Shown piece after piece: positions 48,834 through 57,579 of a stretch of DNA of 64,000 bases. The position numbers were made by a program, and so were the translations under genes. The DNA is from CAYZXT01 sp964482515 (GTDB lineage Bacteria; Elusimicrobiota; Elusimicrobia; FEN-1173): NCBI GenBank assembly GCA_964482515.1, contig CAYZXT010000001.1:171622-235621 (forward strand), in the 5' to 3' direction. Numbering within the stretch: the first letter of the stretch is position 1; every line of letters starts with the position of its first letter. Below the pieces are notes generated by a model. It did not search any database, was not told where the DNA came from, and was given only the letters and a program-made list of their open reading frames with translations.

Positions 48834-50174
48834 ATGTCTAAAGCCGCTAACTCAATGTTTTTGCGATTGCTCGCTCTCTTTAATCCGACCGGTCCGGGTC
48901 GGTCGAATTTATTCCGCCCTGTCGCCGCAGAGACCGGCTCCGTCGTCGTTCTCATTGTCATGCTCATCAGCCTCCTGGCTTTTATTCCCGTCGGGACTCA
49001 GTTGGTGAAGATGGCCCGCCAAAATATCGGGCTTCAGCTGCATTCCACCGTCCAAGCCGACAACGTGGCCCGCGCCGGCTTGACGGACGCCGTCGCCTGG
49101 TTCCGCCGCCAAACAACCCAACCTGTGCGGAATTTGGGAACCCCCTATCCGGACGCGGCATTCGCCCCGGTCGACAGTGGCGACCCCGACGACACCGACA
49201 CGATAGATGCGGCCATCGGACTGGTGAAGGAATACGACTTGGGAGAATCGAACAACCTCTGGGCGCGTTATGAAGTGCGGCGCCAGGCTGTGGACAACGT
49301 TGCCGATCCCTCGGCCAACGATCCGCACGCCGTGCACGACATCACGCTCCTGCGCTTGCAAGGGTCGACCGATACATTGAACGGCGGGGGGCTGGCCTGG
49401 TATATCGAAAGCGTGGGGTATGTTTATCGCCGAAGGGACCCGTCCGTGGCTTACAACGTCGCTCCCAACGAGATCGTCGGCCGGTCGCGCGTGGCCACGG
49501 AAATCCGGCGCGTCGCCTTGAACCGCGCGGAAGCCAACGCCGCGGTGGTGATCACCAGCCGCGGCAGCGGCACCATCAATACCAATTGCCGGGTCGTGGG
49601 GGGCAGCACCGCCTACGGCGTCGCCTATTGCGGCGGCTCCGGCGGGACATGGGGGAACTCATCCACGCCTGTGCGCACGTCGGGAACCACGGCGTGGAAT
49701 TACAGCATCACGTCGGGCGCCTTCAATACGAGCTTGGACATTCAGTCTCTCTTCGGCGTGACCCCCTATGAGCTGAAGCTCATGGCGGACTACAGCGTGT
49801 CCACCGTTGCCCAATTGCCGAGCGATTATCCATCGGCGTCCTTGGTTTTCATCGACGGTCCGGCGACGTTCGACGACCCTCGTCCCTTAAGGGGCGGCGG
49901 GATTCTCTTCGTCAACGGCAACCTCACTCTCTCCGGCTTGAGCACCAACACCCATATTTTCAGCGGGCTGATCTATGTCAACGGCAACTGCACCATCACC
50001 GGGCCCGCCACGATCTCGGGAACGCTCTGGGTGACGGGCAGCCTCACGATGAGTGGCGGCAGCGACGTCGCGGAAGTCCTTTTTGACGGCGATATCCTGA
50101 CCGCCGTCCAACAGCAGGTGGGCCAGTACCGCGAGAACAAGTCCGCCTATCACGTTTTCTCGGCGCAAAAATGA
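48834..50174 (+). CDS. PilX/GspK-like minor pilin with C-terminal beta-helix-like domain
   Basis: A 446-residue protein. A leader of about 35 residues precedes a hydrophobic pilin-like helix, TGSVVVLIVMLISLLAFIP (about 34-52). Glu at +5 is absent, as in tip subunits such as GspK and PilX. The middle includes GLAWYIESVGYVYRR (about 190). The C-terminal part (about 345-430) has beta-strand repeats rich in Gly, Asn and Thr: GGILFVNGNLTLSGL, IYVNGNCTITGPATISG and LWVTGSLTMSGG, similar to bactofilin or right-handed beta-helix turns. It is first in a three-gene operon and ATGA-coupled to the giant prepilin. Confidence 0.72.
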   Translation: MSKAANSMFLRLLALFNPTGPGRSNLFRPVAAETGSVVVLIVMLISLLAFIPVGTQLVKMARQNIGLQLHSTVQADNVARAGLTDAVAWFRRQTTQPVRNLGTPYPDAAFAPVDSGDPDDTDTIDAAIGLVKEYDLGESNNLWARYEVRRQAVDNVADPSANDPHAVHDITLLRLQGSTDTLNGGGLAWYIESVGYVYRRRDPSVAYNVAPNEIVGRSRVATEIRRVALNRAEANAAVVITSRGSGTINTNCRVVGGSTAYGVAYCGGSGGTWGNSSTPVRTSGTTAWNYSITSGAFNTSLDIQSLFGVTPYELKLMADYSVSTVAQLPSDYPSASLVFIDGPATFDDPRPLRGGGILFVNGNLTLSGLSTNTHIFSGLIYVNGNCTITGPATISGTLWVTGSLTMSGGSDVAEVLFDGDILTAVQQQVGQYRENKSAYHVFSAQK

Positions 50175-53100
50175 AAAATAAACGTCCCGCTCATCTCGGC
50201 GAAAAAGGGTTCACCCTGGTGGAGGTCGTCATCGCCATGGTCGTCCTAAGCGTTGTGGCATTGGGCAGCATGAAGGCTTTCTGGTTCATCAGCCAGCAAA
50301 ACGTGATCGTGAACAAGCGGTCTTTCGCGGCTCAAAAAGCCGTTCAGATGATCGAGGAACTCAGGGGCCTCATCGCGGACGCGGACACGGAGATCGGGGT
50401 CCTCGATAACTACGACAACGGCAGCGGCTATAAATACACCTTGTCGACCCGTTCGGAAGTGAATGCGAACCTCTCCACGGTCGACCCCGGCGATCTGCCG
50501 GGCGATCCCATCAGCGGAAACAGCGGATTGAAATTCAAGCGCCAAGTCCGCGTGCTGCAGATGCCGAACGAAGAGTTGGCCCGGCGGGTCTATGTGCGCG
50601 TTTACGATAGCGGGAACAACGAAGTCCTCGCCGAGACCGTCAGCGTGTTGCGCAGCGTCCGAAACCAGTTCTATCCCACCCAGGAGTACGATGTCTATGT
50701 CCTCAGCCTGGAAAACGTTCCGGGGTGGTGGAGCGCCTTGTCCACCCTTCAGCCCACGTTCGACAGCATGGTGGAGGACCTGAAGGTCCGCAATCCGGGG
50801 CTTAACCTGAGGGTCCATTACATCACCCGATTGGCCTACGGGCGCGACCCGTTTTACATGCCGTACACCAACGACGCCACGCGCGCGGACAACGTCGCGT
50901 CACCCTGGGTTTATTTCTATCCGGGCAACGTGGATCGACCCAGTGTCGGGGATTTTTATTATTACGTGCCTGACGGGTTCCAGGGGCGGATCAACATAGA
51001 CGGCACAGTCGTCAACCCGAATTCGTACAGCATCGCCGATCAATACAACCAGGCGGTGCGCTATCCGGATGAGGAGTCCCTCTATGCTGCGGCGGTGGCT
51101 TCGGCCGCGGCCACCGGCACGACGGCGCCTGAAATCAGTTTGCGCATGCTGTGGGAGCGCATGATCACAAGCTCGGACACCTATCGCAACCTGTTCGTGG
51201 TGAACCTGCACGGAGAGCTGCTGCCTTTGCCGCCCATGCGCAACTATTCGGACGCGGCGAAGGCGCCGATGGTTTCCACATACACCAACGTCCGCGCTGT
51301 GACCCACCCCGAAAGGTTGCAGTATGCCTCCGGCAGCCAGGTGAACCTGCGCGTGTACACGTACGTGATGGATCCTACCAATGCGGCATGGACGGATACT
51401 TCTTCCACTACACTGAACATCCTGATCAGCACGCCGCTCATTTCGGGCAACGTCACCGTCCGGAAAGTCACCGGCAATTCCGGCGCAAATTACGCATGGG
51501 GAGCCGCCTCGGCCGGCACCGATTATGTCTTTTCAAATCCGACGCCTGCCACCACCCTCATCACTCTTTTCAACAGTCCTCTCAGACATGCCGAGGCCGG
51601 CAACGGGACAGGTCTTCGCTCAACGCACCGTTTGCACGGCCTGGAATATATTCCAAGTCCGCTGGCCGGTAGCGGGGCTTCCTTCGCGGAAGGAGACAAG
51701 GACCTGGCGGATCCGGACGACGACGATGATCCCCATAACACCGCCCGCTGGGTGATCCAAATCGCCGCCGGCGCTTTGAGCAATGGGATGCATACCTTTG
51801 AAACCCGCCTGGGCGACGATTACACCACGGGCACTTCCACCAACCAGCCTACGAATATTTCCCGCACCTATACGTGGGTGGGAACCACGGCGCCCGCGAC
51901 GGAAAAATATCAGTTCATGGGCGATCCCCGCCATATGCCCTATGTCGATGTCAAGGCTGAGCTGGGATACAATTGGTACTTCAACAATGCCACCTTCGTG
52001 TCTGGCGATTACCCGGGCTATACCAACGTCCAGAACCGTTGGAACGGGACGGCGAACGTGGACATCCCGCGCTACATGCAGGCCCTGCGCACCGGGCTCA
52101 TGAACGCAGAAGGGATTTGGACCAGCATGACGGGTTTTTCCAATTACTATGTGGGGCTGGGCGGCGAGATCGGTTATGACGCCTCCAACGGGTTCTCCAA
52201 CAGCATCGATATCGTGGGAACGCCTTGGAACAACGCGGGCACCATCGGCGTCCAGGAAATCACCAGCGGGGCCGGTTCTTCCTCCGAGAACTATTCCCGG
52301 ATCATTTCCAGCGATAACAACAACTGGTGGGGACTTTACTGGCTGGGCGAACTCTACCCGGACAGCGCCTACTCCCTTTGGAGTTCCAGCGGGAACCTTC
52401 CCGTGGGCACTAACCAATATTACCGGCGACGCTTCAACGGAGTGACCGGATTCGCCGCAAGCGAAGTCCAGAAGCGCCTCTCCGAGAGAGGCTCCTCGTC
52501 TTTCTTCAACGGGAACCCGTCCGGGAACGACAGTTCCTGGTTCAACCACCAGTACCGGGACGGCAACGGCGCGACCCTGACCGTCATCGGATCGACGGTG
52601 GCCGCGGACTTCAACTTTCCGCTTTTAAGCAGCATGAACGCCGACCGGCCTTTTCTGTTGAACATGACCGACACGAGCCGCCGGCCGGACGAGTGGAACC
52701 TGGCGCCCTACAACGTGACGTCCGGAGCGTCGCGGCAGCGGACCACGCTCAGCACCTTCGAAACGTGGTACGAAACGACCGGATATACATCGACGGAAGA
52801 TTCCAGCGCTTTGCTCAGGTTCCACCTGGGAGCTGGCACGCGCGTGGGCAACGTGGTCATGAACGGCCTTTCGCCCACCGGCAGTTTCGGCAACTCCCAG
52901 ATCGCCAAACTTTGTTTAACCAACCAGCTTCGGGCCTTCATGACCCTCGGCAGCCCCGCCGCGACCCAGGGGGCCATCGCGCAAGTGCCGTTGGTGTCCA
53001 TCACTTCGCCGACCGTGTCCAGCGAGCTTCCTCTCACTGTTACGAGCATCAACGTAACCTGGTCCACCGCCTGGACGCGTTGGGACGGCGCCCCTTACAC

Positions 53101-53368
53101 GAGCGCTTATGCGGGGTATGCGTCGCCGCCCGGCATGGGGTATAATGTGAAATATTCGGTCGACAACGGCCAAACCTGGAGGTTCGTCAACACGGGGCTT
53201 TCGGCGACAGCCGGCGTTTACTCCGCCGCGAATGCGGTCACTAGCCCGGTCACCTGGGACGTGTCGGCCTTCGGCGCCGGGACCTATATACTACGCGTAG
53301 AAGGCTATCGAAACAACTTGCCCATGCATTATTCCCACCATCAAAGAAGGGTGTACATCCGGCGTTAG
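50171..53368 (+). CDS. Giant prepilin-type protein
   Basis: A 1065-residue protein with a class III signal: GEKGFTLVEVVIAMVVLSVV, cleaved after Gly13, Glu at +5, then the standard hydrophobic helix. After pilin-like residues (to about 130) the rest is a large extracellular region rich in Tyr, Trp, Asn, Gly and Ser with little Cys (one in AKLCLTNQL). An Ig/Fn3-like segment probably closes it (about 960-1065: PLTVTSINVTWSTAWTRWDG ... GTYILRVEGYR). No catalytic motif was recognised. Ordinary pilins are 120-200 residues, so this is far outside the range; adhesion or surface display is a guess. Confidence 0.75.
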   Translation: MKNKRPAHLGEKGFTLVEVVIAMVVLSVVALGSMKAFWFISQQNVIVNKRSFAAQKAVQMIEELRGLIADADTEIGVLDNYDNGSGYKYTLSTRSEVNANLSTVDPGDLPGDPISGNSGLKFKRQVRVLQMPNEELARRVYVRVYDSGNNEVLAETVSVLRSVRNQFYPTQEYDVYVLSLENVPGWWSALSTLQPTFDSMVEDLKVRNPGLNLRVHYITRLAYGRDPFYMPYTNDATRADNVASPWVYFYPGNVDRPSVGDFYYYVPDGFQGRINIDGTVVNPNSYSIADQYNQAVRYPDEESLYAAAVASAAATGTTAPEISLRMLWERMITSSDTYRNLFVVNLHGELLPLPPMRNYSDAAKAPMVSTYTNVRAVTHPERLQYASGSQVNLRVYTYVMDPTNAAWTDTSSTTLNILISTPLISGNVTVRKVTGNSGANYAWGAASAGTDYVFSNPTPATTLITLFNSPLRHAEAGNGTGLRSTHRLHGLEYIPSPLAGSGASFAEGDKDLADPDDDDDPHNTARWVIQIAAGALSNGMHTFETRLGDDYTTGTSTNQPTNISRTYTWVGTTAPATEKYQFMGDPRHMPYVDVKAELGYNWYFNNATFVSGDYPGYTNVQNRWNGTANVDIPRYMQALRTGLMNAEGIWTSMTGFSNYYVGLGGEIGYDASNGFSNSIDIVGTPWNNAGTIGVQEITSGAGSSSENYSRIISSDNNNWWGLYWLGELYPDSAYSLWSSSGNLPVGTNQYYRRRFNGVTGFAASEVQKRLSERGSSSFFNGNPSGNDSSWFNHQYRDGNGATLTVIGSTVAADFNFPLLSSMNADRPFLLNMTDTSRRPDEWNLAPYNVTSGASRQRTTLSTFETWYETTGYTSTEDSSALLRFHLGAGTRVGNVVMNGLSPTGSFGNSQIAKLCLTNQLRAFMTLGSPAATQGAIAQVPLVSITSPTVSSELPLTVTSINVTWSTAWTRWDGAPYTSAYAGYASPPGMGYNVKYSVDNGQTWRFVNTGLSATAGVYSAANAVTSPVTWDVSAFGAGTYILRVEGYRNNLPMHYSHHQRRVYIRR

Positions 53369-53377
53369 GCCCATCCC

Positions 53378-54448
53378 ATGTCGACTTTCCGGATTTTCTT
53401 AAAAAAAACATTCAAATCCATTACGCGGATTGCCGGCGGCGAGCGGGGAATCACCTTCGTGGAAGTTCTAATCACGGGCGCGCTGGTCGCCGTCCTGGTT
53501 TTGTCCGTTGTGCCGCTCTTCAATGTCACCAGCCGGGGTTTCACCAGTTTGGAGGTCAATACCGTGCTTTCCTCGGGATCGCAGGCGGCGCTGAACAAAA
53601 TACAGCACCGGCTCGTGGAAAGCAAGCGGATATTCGGCAACACCGCCAGCGACAACGCCTTCCTGGCCAAAGTGACGTTCAGCGGCGCTCCCTCCGTTTT
53701 GTCGGGCAGCAAGTTGCCGGTAATTGTTTCTACGGCATCCATTTCACCGAGCAGCGCGACGTTCAACGCTGCCAACGTGGGGAACAGCCTTTTTTTCGCG
53801 AGCTTGGACTCCACGGCGGATTTCGACGACATCGCCGTGTCCGGCGGTACGCAGGGAATCCGGATCGATACCTATGTCTTCAATTATTACTACCTCAGCC
53901 CTGATTCGTCCCAAACCATCGGCGGAAGCGCCGTGAGGCGATTGTGGGAATGGCACAGCGTCCGCTACGCTGACTACATACAGATCGTGAATATCACCGA
54001 CACGACGAAACGCACAAACACCATCACAGCCCTTAAAAATTCCGGGATAGATTATGCGTGGTGTTCTTCGGCCACCGTTGCGACATCCGCTTTCTACACT
54101 TTAACCGCCGGCAACGCGAACCCCGGAGCCAGTTCGGGTCATTCGATCCCCAAAGCCTCCGGCAGTAATTCCCAGAAAAATATGCTTCAGTTGGTCCGCG
54201 GCGTCACCACGGGCGGCTTCCGTTATTCCGTATCGCCCAACACCAGCGGGAGTTTCAACCCGAAACATACCGTGCCGGTATACGGCATGGCGTCGGGGAA
54301 TTTTCCTTCGGGGTTTGAGGTGCTGGTCGTGGGCCCCAGCGGTACCCGGCAGGTGTTCATGCGCCTTGTGCTGGCAGCCCAGGGTAGTTTCAAAGGATTC
54401 CTGTCAAACGATCAGACGGTGCTGGTGACGACGAGGGATGTGTGGTGA
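53378..54448 (+). CDS. PilW/GspJ-like prepilin-type minor pilin
   Basis: A 356-residue protein with a long basic leader and the prepilin site GERGITFVEVLITGALVAVL: cleavage after Gly24, Ile at +1, Glu at +5. Then FNVTSRGFTSLEVNTVLSSG-type amphipathic helix and a Ser/Thr-rich body. Size and layout fit PilW/GspJ-like minor subunits. It begins ten bases after the giant prepilin and overlaps the ccdA start by four bases. Together the three genes give a tip-like subunit without Glu5, a giant subunit, and a PilW-like subunit. Confidence 0.75.
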   Translation: MSTFRIFLKKTFKSITRIAGGERGITFVEVLITGALVAVLVLSVVPLFNVTSRGFTSLEVNTVLSSGSQAALNKIQHRLVESKRIFGNTASDNAFLAKVTFSGAPSVLSGSKLPVIVSTASISPSSATFNAANVGNSLFFASLDSTADFDDIAVSGGTQGIRIDTYVFNYYYLSPDSSQTIGGSAVRRLWEWHSVRYADYIQIVNITDTTKRTNTITALKNSGIDYAWCSSATVATSAFYTLTAGNANPGASSGHSIPKASGSNSQKNMLQLVRGVTTGGFRYSVSPNTSGSFNPKHTVPVYGMASGNFPSGFEVLVVGPSGTRQVFMRLVLAAQGSFKGFLSNDQTVLVTTRDVW

Positions 54449-55173
54449 GCCAAATCACCTACGGAACGGCCTTCGCGGCGGGCATCATTTCATTCCTCTC
54501 CCCATGCGTTTTGCCCCTTGTGCCGGGATACATTTCCTTCATCTCGGGACTCTCGCTTGATGAGTTGACGAAAACCCAGGATCGCGCGGCTGTGAACCGG
54601 AGGACGGCCGTGGGCTCCATCGCTTTCACGCTTGGATTCGCTTCGGTGTTCACGGCGCTGGGCGCTTCCGCGTCGGTGGTGGGCCAATGGTTGTTCGACT
54701 ATCAGGCCGTCCTGAGCAAGATTGCCGGCGCGATCATTTTCTTCTTCGGGCTGCACACCATGGGCGTCCTTCCGATAAAGTGGCTTTATTATGAAAAGCG
54801 GTTCCAGGCGAACAAGACGGCGCCGGGCGCCGTGGGCGCTTTCGTGATGGGACTGGCCTTTGCTTTCGGTTGGACGCCCTGCATCGGCCCCATCCTCGCC
54901 GGTATCCTGGCGCTAGCCGCGACGCAAGACACGGTGGCTCAAGGAACGATGCTGCTCTTCGTGTATTCCATGGGATTGGGGATCCCTTTCATCCTGACCG
55001 GTTTTGGTGTCAACACGTTCCTCCGCTTCTTCGCGCGCTACAAGCGGTTCATCCGCTGGGGGGAGATCGCGGCCGGGTTTCTGCTGGTGGCCATCGGCGT
55101 CCTGATTTTCTTCAACCGCCTCACCGTGCTCATCAATTACCTGCCCGACTCCTTCATGCGCTTCGCCCGCTGA
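54445..55173 (+). CDS. ccdA: CcdA/DsbD-type thiol-disulfide membrane transporter
   Basis: A 242-residue CcdA family protein with six membrane helices. The two redox cysteines lie in SFLSPCVLPLVPGYISFISG (about residue 18) and FGWTPCIGPILAGILAL (about 147), in the inverted-repeat arrangement of the family. It carries electrons from cytosolic thioredoxin to periplasmic partners for cytochrome c maturation or disulfide reduction. GTG 54445 overlaps the upstream TGA; GTG 54442 is possible. A thioredoxin-domain gene follows, but with its own promoter. Confidence 0.93.
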   Translation: MSQITYGTAFAAGIISFLSPCVLPLVPGYISFISGLSLDELTKTQDRAAVNRRTAVGSIAFTLGFASVFTALGASASVVGQWLFDYQAVLSKIAGAIIFFFGLHTMGVLPIKWLYYEKRFQANKTAPGAVGAFVMGLAFAFGWTPCIGPILAGILALAATQDTVAQGTMLLFVYSMGLGIPFILTGFGVNTFLRFFARYKRFIRWGEIAAGFLLVAIGVLIFFNRLTVLINYLPDSFMRFAR

Positions 55174-55185
55174 CCGTTCCGCCGC

Positions 55186-55214
55186 TTTACCCGCCTTTCT
55201 TTCCTTACTAAAAT
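55186..55214 (+). promoter_or_regulatory. Sigma-70-like promoter
   Basis: TTTACC (55186-55191) and TAAAAT (55209-55214) are 17 bases apart, ending about 35 bases before the ATG at 55249. The -10 is good and the -35 moderate. Confidence 0.55.
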
Positions 55215-55248
55215 AGTTTTCATCCCTTTCCCGCGAGGCTGCTCGACC

Positions 55249-57450
55249 ATGTCATCCGTAAAACCCAACGCGCTCATCCACGAAAAAAGTCCCTACCTCC
55301 TTCAGCACGCCCATAACCCGGTGGATTGGATGCCCTGGGGCGACGCTGCCTTCGCGCGCGCGCGGAGCGAAAGCAAACCTATCTTCCTTTCGATCGGCTA
55401 TTCCACCTGCCACTGGTGCCACGTGATGGAACGGGAATCTTTTGCCAACGCCGACATCGCCGCGCTCATGAACAGAAACTTTGTCTGCATCAAAGTGGAC
55501 CGGGAGGAGCGGCCCGACGTGGACAAGATCTATATGACCGCGGTGCAGGCCATCACCGGCCAAGGGGGATGGCCTTTGAACGCGTGGCTGACGCCCGGCC
55601 TGAAACCGTTCTACGGCGGGACCTACTTCCCGCCCGAATCGCGTTGGGGCCGTCCGGGTTTTCCGGAGATATTGGAACGCATCGCGGAGATGTGGACGGC
55701 CGAACGGGAGAAGCTGGAGGATTCCGGCCGGCAGATCCAGGAATTGCTGGCGCAATCGCTGGGCGGGCGGGATTTGAGCGGCGCCCTGGACCCGAAGGCG
55801 CTGGATTCCGCGTTCAAATATTTTTCCATGGCCTTCGACGAAAAATGGGGCGGGTTCCGGGAAGCGCCCAAATTCCCCATGCCGGTCTACCATAATTTTC
55901 TTTTGCGGTATTATGCCTCAACCAAAAAACAGGAAGCGTTGGATATGTCCCTGGAAACCCTGCGCGCCATCGCCGCGGGCGGGATCTACGATCAAATCGG
56001 CGGCGGGTTCCACCGCTATTCCACGGACGAGCGCTGGCACGTCCCGCATTTCGAGAAGATGCTTTATGACAACGCGCAGCTGGCGGTCAATTATATCGAG
56101 GCGTTCCAGATTTCGGGGGACGAGAATTTCGCCCGCGTCGCGCGCGAGACCCTGGATTACGTCTTGCGCGACATGTCCCACCCGGACGGGGGGCTTTATT
56201 CCGCCGAAGACGCCGACAGCCTGCCGCCGGAACTGGTCGGCCAGGTGGAAGACAAGGGGCATGAGCACCGCGCCGCCCTCTCCGCAGAGCTCCGAGGACA
56301 GGCCGCGGTCCAGAGGACCGACGACTCGGCCGAAGGCGCGTTCTATATTTGGAAATACAGCGAGCTGATGCAGCTCCTGGGTCCGGTGAACGGCGAGATC
56401 TTTTGCCTCCATTACGGCGCATCGCCCAACGGCAACGCGGAGTCCGATCCACAGGGGGAGTTCGAGAACAAAAACATCCTGTTCTTCGCCCATAACGTTG
56501 ACGCGGTCGCCGCCCGATTCAAGAAATCCCCAGAGGAGGTCCGCCGCATCCTCGATGATTCGCGGCGGAAGGTTTTCATGTCGCGCGAGAGGCGGCCCCG
56601 CCCGCAACGCGACGATAAAATCCTGGCTTCCTGGAACGGCCTCGCGCTGTCGGCCTTCGCCAAGGCCGCGCAGGTTTTCGACGACGCGAAATACCGGGAG
56701 GCGGCGCAGCGGATCGCGCGGTTCCTGAAGACCCATTTATACGACGCGAAGGATGGAAGGTTGTATCGGCGCTGGCGCGACGGCGCACGCGGAATCCCCG
56801 GCACGGCGGACGATCACGCGTTCCTCGCGCAGGGGCTTTTGGATCTCTATGAGGCGGACTTCGACGCGGGCTGGCTGGCCTGGGCGGAAACGCTAACGCA
56901 GAAGCAAAACGATCTTTTCCTAGACAGGGAGCGCGGCGGGTTCTACATGACCGCGTCCGATCACGACGGGAATATTTCCCTGCGCAGCAAAGAGGACATG
57001 GACAACGTGGAGCCGTCGGCGGCGTCGGTGGCGGCGTTGAACCTCCTGCGGCTGGCGGAACTGACGGACCGCGATGACTTTCGAAAGATCGCGGAGCAGA
57101 CGTTGATCTCCTTCGGTTCGGCCATGGGGGAACAGCCCCAGGCGCTGCCTCAGATGCTTGTTGCCTTGGATTATTATTTCGCCAAGCCGCGGCAAATCGT
57201 CGTCGCGGGCGAGCGCGACGGCACCGATACGCGAGCTCTTCTGCGCGAAGTCCATCAGAGATTCCTCCCTCATAAAATCGTGTTCCTGCTCGACGGCTCA
57301 GGTGCGGAACGCGAACTCCTGGATCGCCTGCCCTATTTGAAGGACATGGCTCCCGTGGGCGGCAAAGCGTCGGCCTACGTCTGCGTGGACCGTGCCTGCG
57401 CGCTGCCGGTGAACGAACCCGGCAAGCTGGCGGAAATCCTGGCCCGTTAG
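55249..57450 (+). CDS. Thioredoxin domain-containing protein (YyaL/DUF255, SPATA20-like)
   Basis: A 733-residue full-length DUF255 protein. The N-terminal thioredoxin-like domain has LIHEKSPYLLQHAHNPVDW, then the CxxC-containing SIGYSTCHWCHVMERESF (about 46-63), DREERPDVDKIYM and GQGGWPLNAWLTP. The C-terminal (alpha/alpha)6-barrel shows KFPMPVYHNFLLRYY, GGIYDQIGGGFHRYSTDERW and HFEKMLYDNAQL, then LPPELVGQVEDKG and ASWNGLALSAFAKAA. Members are conserved from bacteria to man; function is not settled, though a sugar-isomerase-like barrel is known. It follows ccdA, which may or may not be functional linkage. Confidence 0.93.
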   Translation: MSSVKPNALIHEKSPYLLQHAHNPVDWMPWGDAAFARARSESKPIFLSIGYSTCHWCHVMERESFANADIAALMNRNFVCIKVDREERPDVDKIYMTAVQAITGQGGWPLNAWLTPGLKPFYGGTYFPPESRWGRPGFPEILERIAEMWTAEREKLEDSGRQIQELLAQSLGGRDLSGALDPKALDSAFKYFSMAFDEKWGGFREAPKFPMPVYHNFLLRYYASTKKQEALDMSLETLRAIAAGGIYDQIGGGFHRYSTDERWHVPHFEKMLYDNAQLAVNYIEAFQISGDENFARVARETLDYVLRDMSHPDGGLYSAEDADSLPPELVGQVEDKGHEHRAALSAELRGQAAVQRTDDSAEGAFYIWKYSELMQLLGPVNGEIFCLHYGASPNGNAESDPQGEFENKNILFFAHNVDAVAARFKKSPEEVRRILDDSRRKVFMSRERRPRPQRDDKILASWNGLALSAFAKAAQVFDDAKYREAAQRIARFLKTHLYDAKDGRLYRRWRDGARGIPGTADDHAFLAQGLLDLYEADFDAGWLAWAETLTQKQNDLFLDRERGGFYMTASDHDGNISLRSKEDMDNVEPSAASVAALNLLRLAELTDRDDFRKIAEQTLISFGSAMGEQPQALPQMLVALDYYFAKPRQIVVAGERDGTDTRALLREVHQRFLPHKIVFLLDGSGAERELLDRLPYLKDMAPVGGKASAYVCVDRACALPVNEPGKLAEILAR

Positions 57451-57503
57451 GGGAGCGGTCCGCCACCTTCGAGGTTGTCTCCGAGGATAGATTGGACAAT
57501 CGT

Positions 57504-57532
57504 TTGATTCCTTCCTTCCATTTCTATAGAAT
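57504..57532 (+). promoter_or_regulatory. Sigma-70-like promoter of glgC
   Basis: TTGATT (57504-57509), 17-base spacer, TAGAAT (57527-57532). The predicted start is roughly 40 bases before the glgC ATG at 57580. The same TAGAAT -10 occurs before yebC and icd. Confidence 0.6.
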
Positions 57533-57579
57533 GACGTAGGCAAGATAATCCATCTTTCACAACAAGGTGCTTCCATCCA

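Noticed and set aside
54445..57450. ccdA and the YyaL-like gene as a dedicated disulfide system for the pilins
   Set aside because: The giant prepilin has a single Cys and the YyaL-like gene has its own promoter, so adjacency alone does not support the link.
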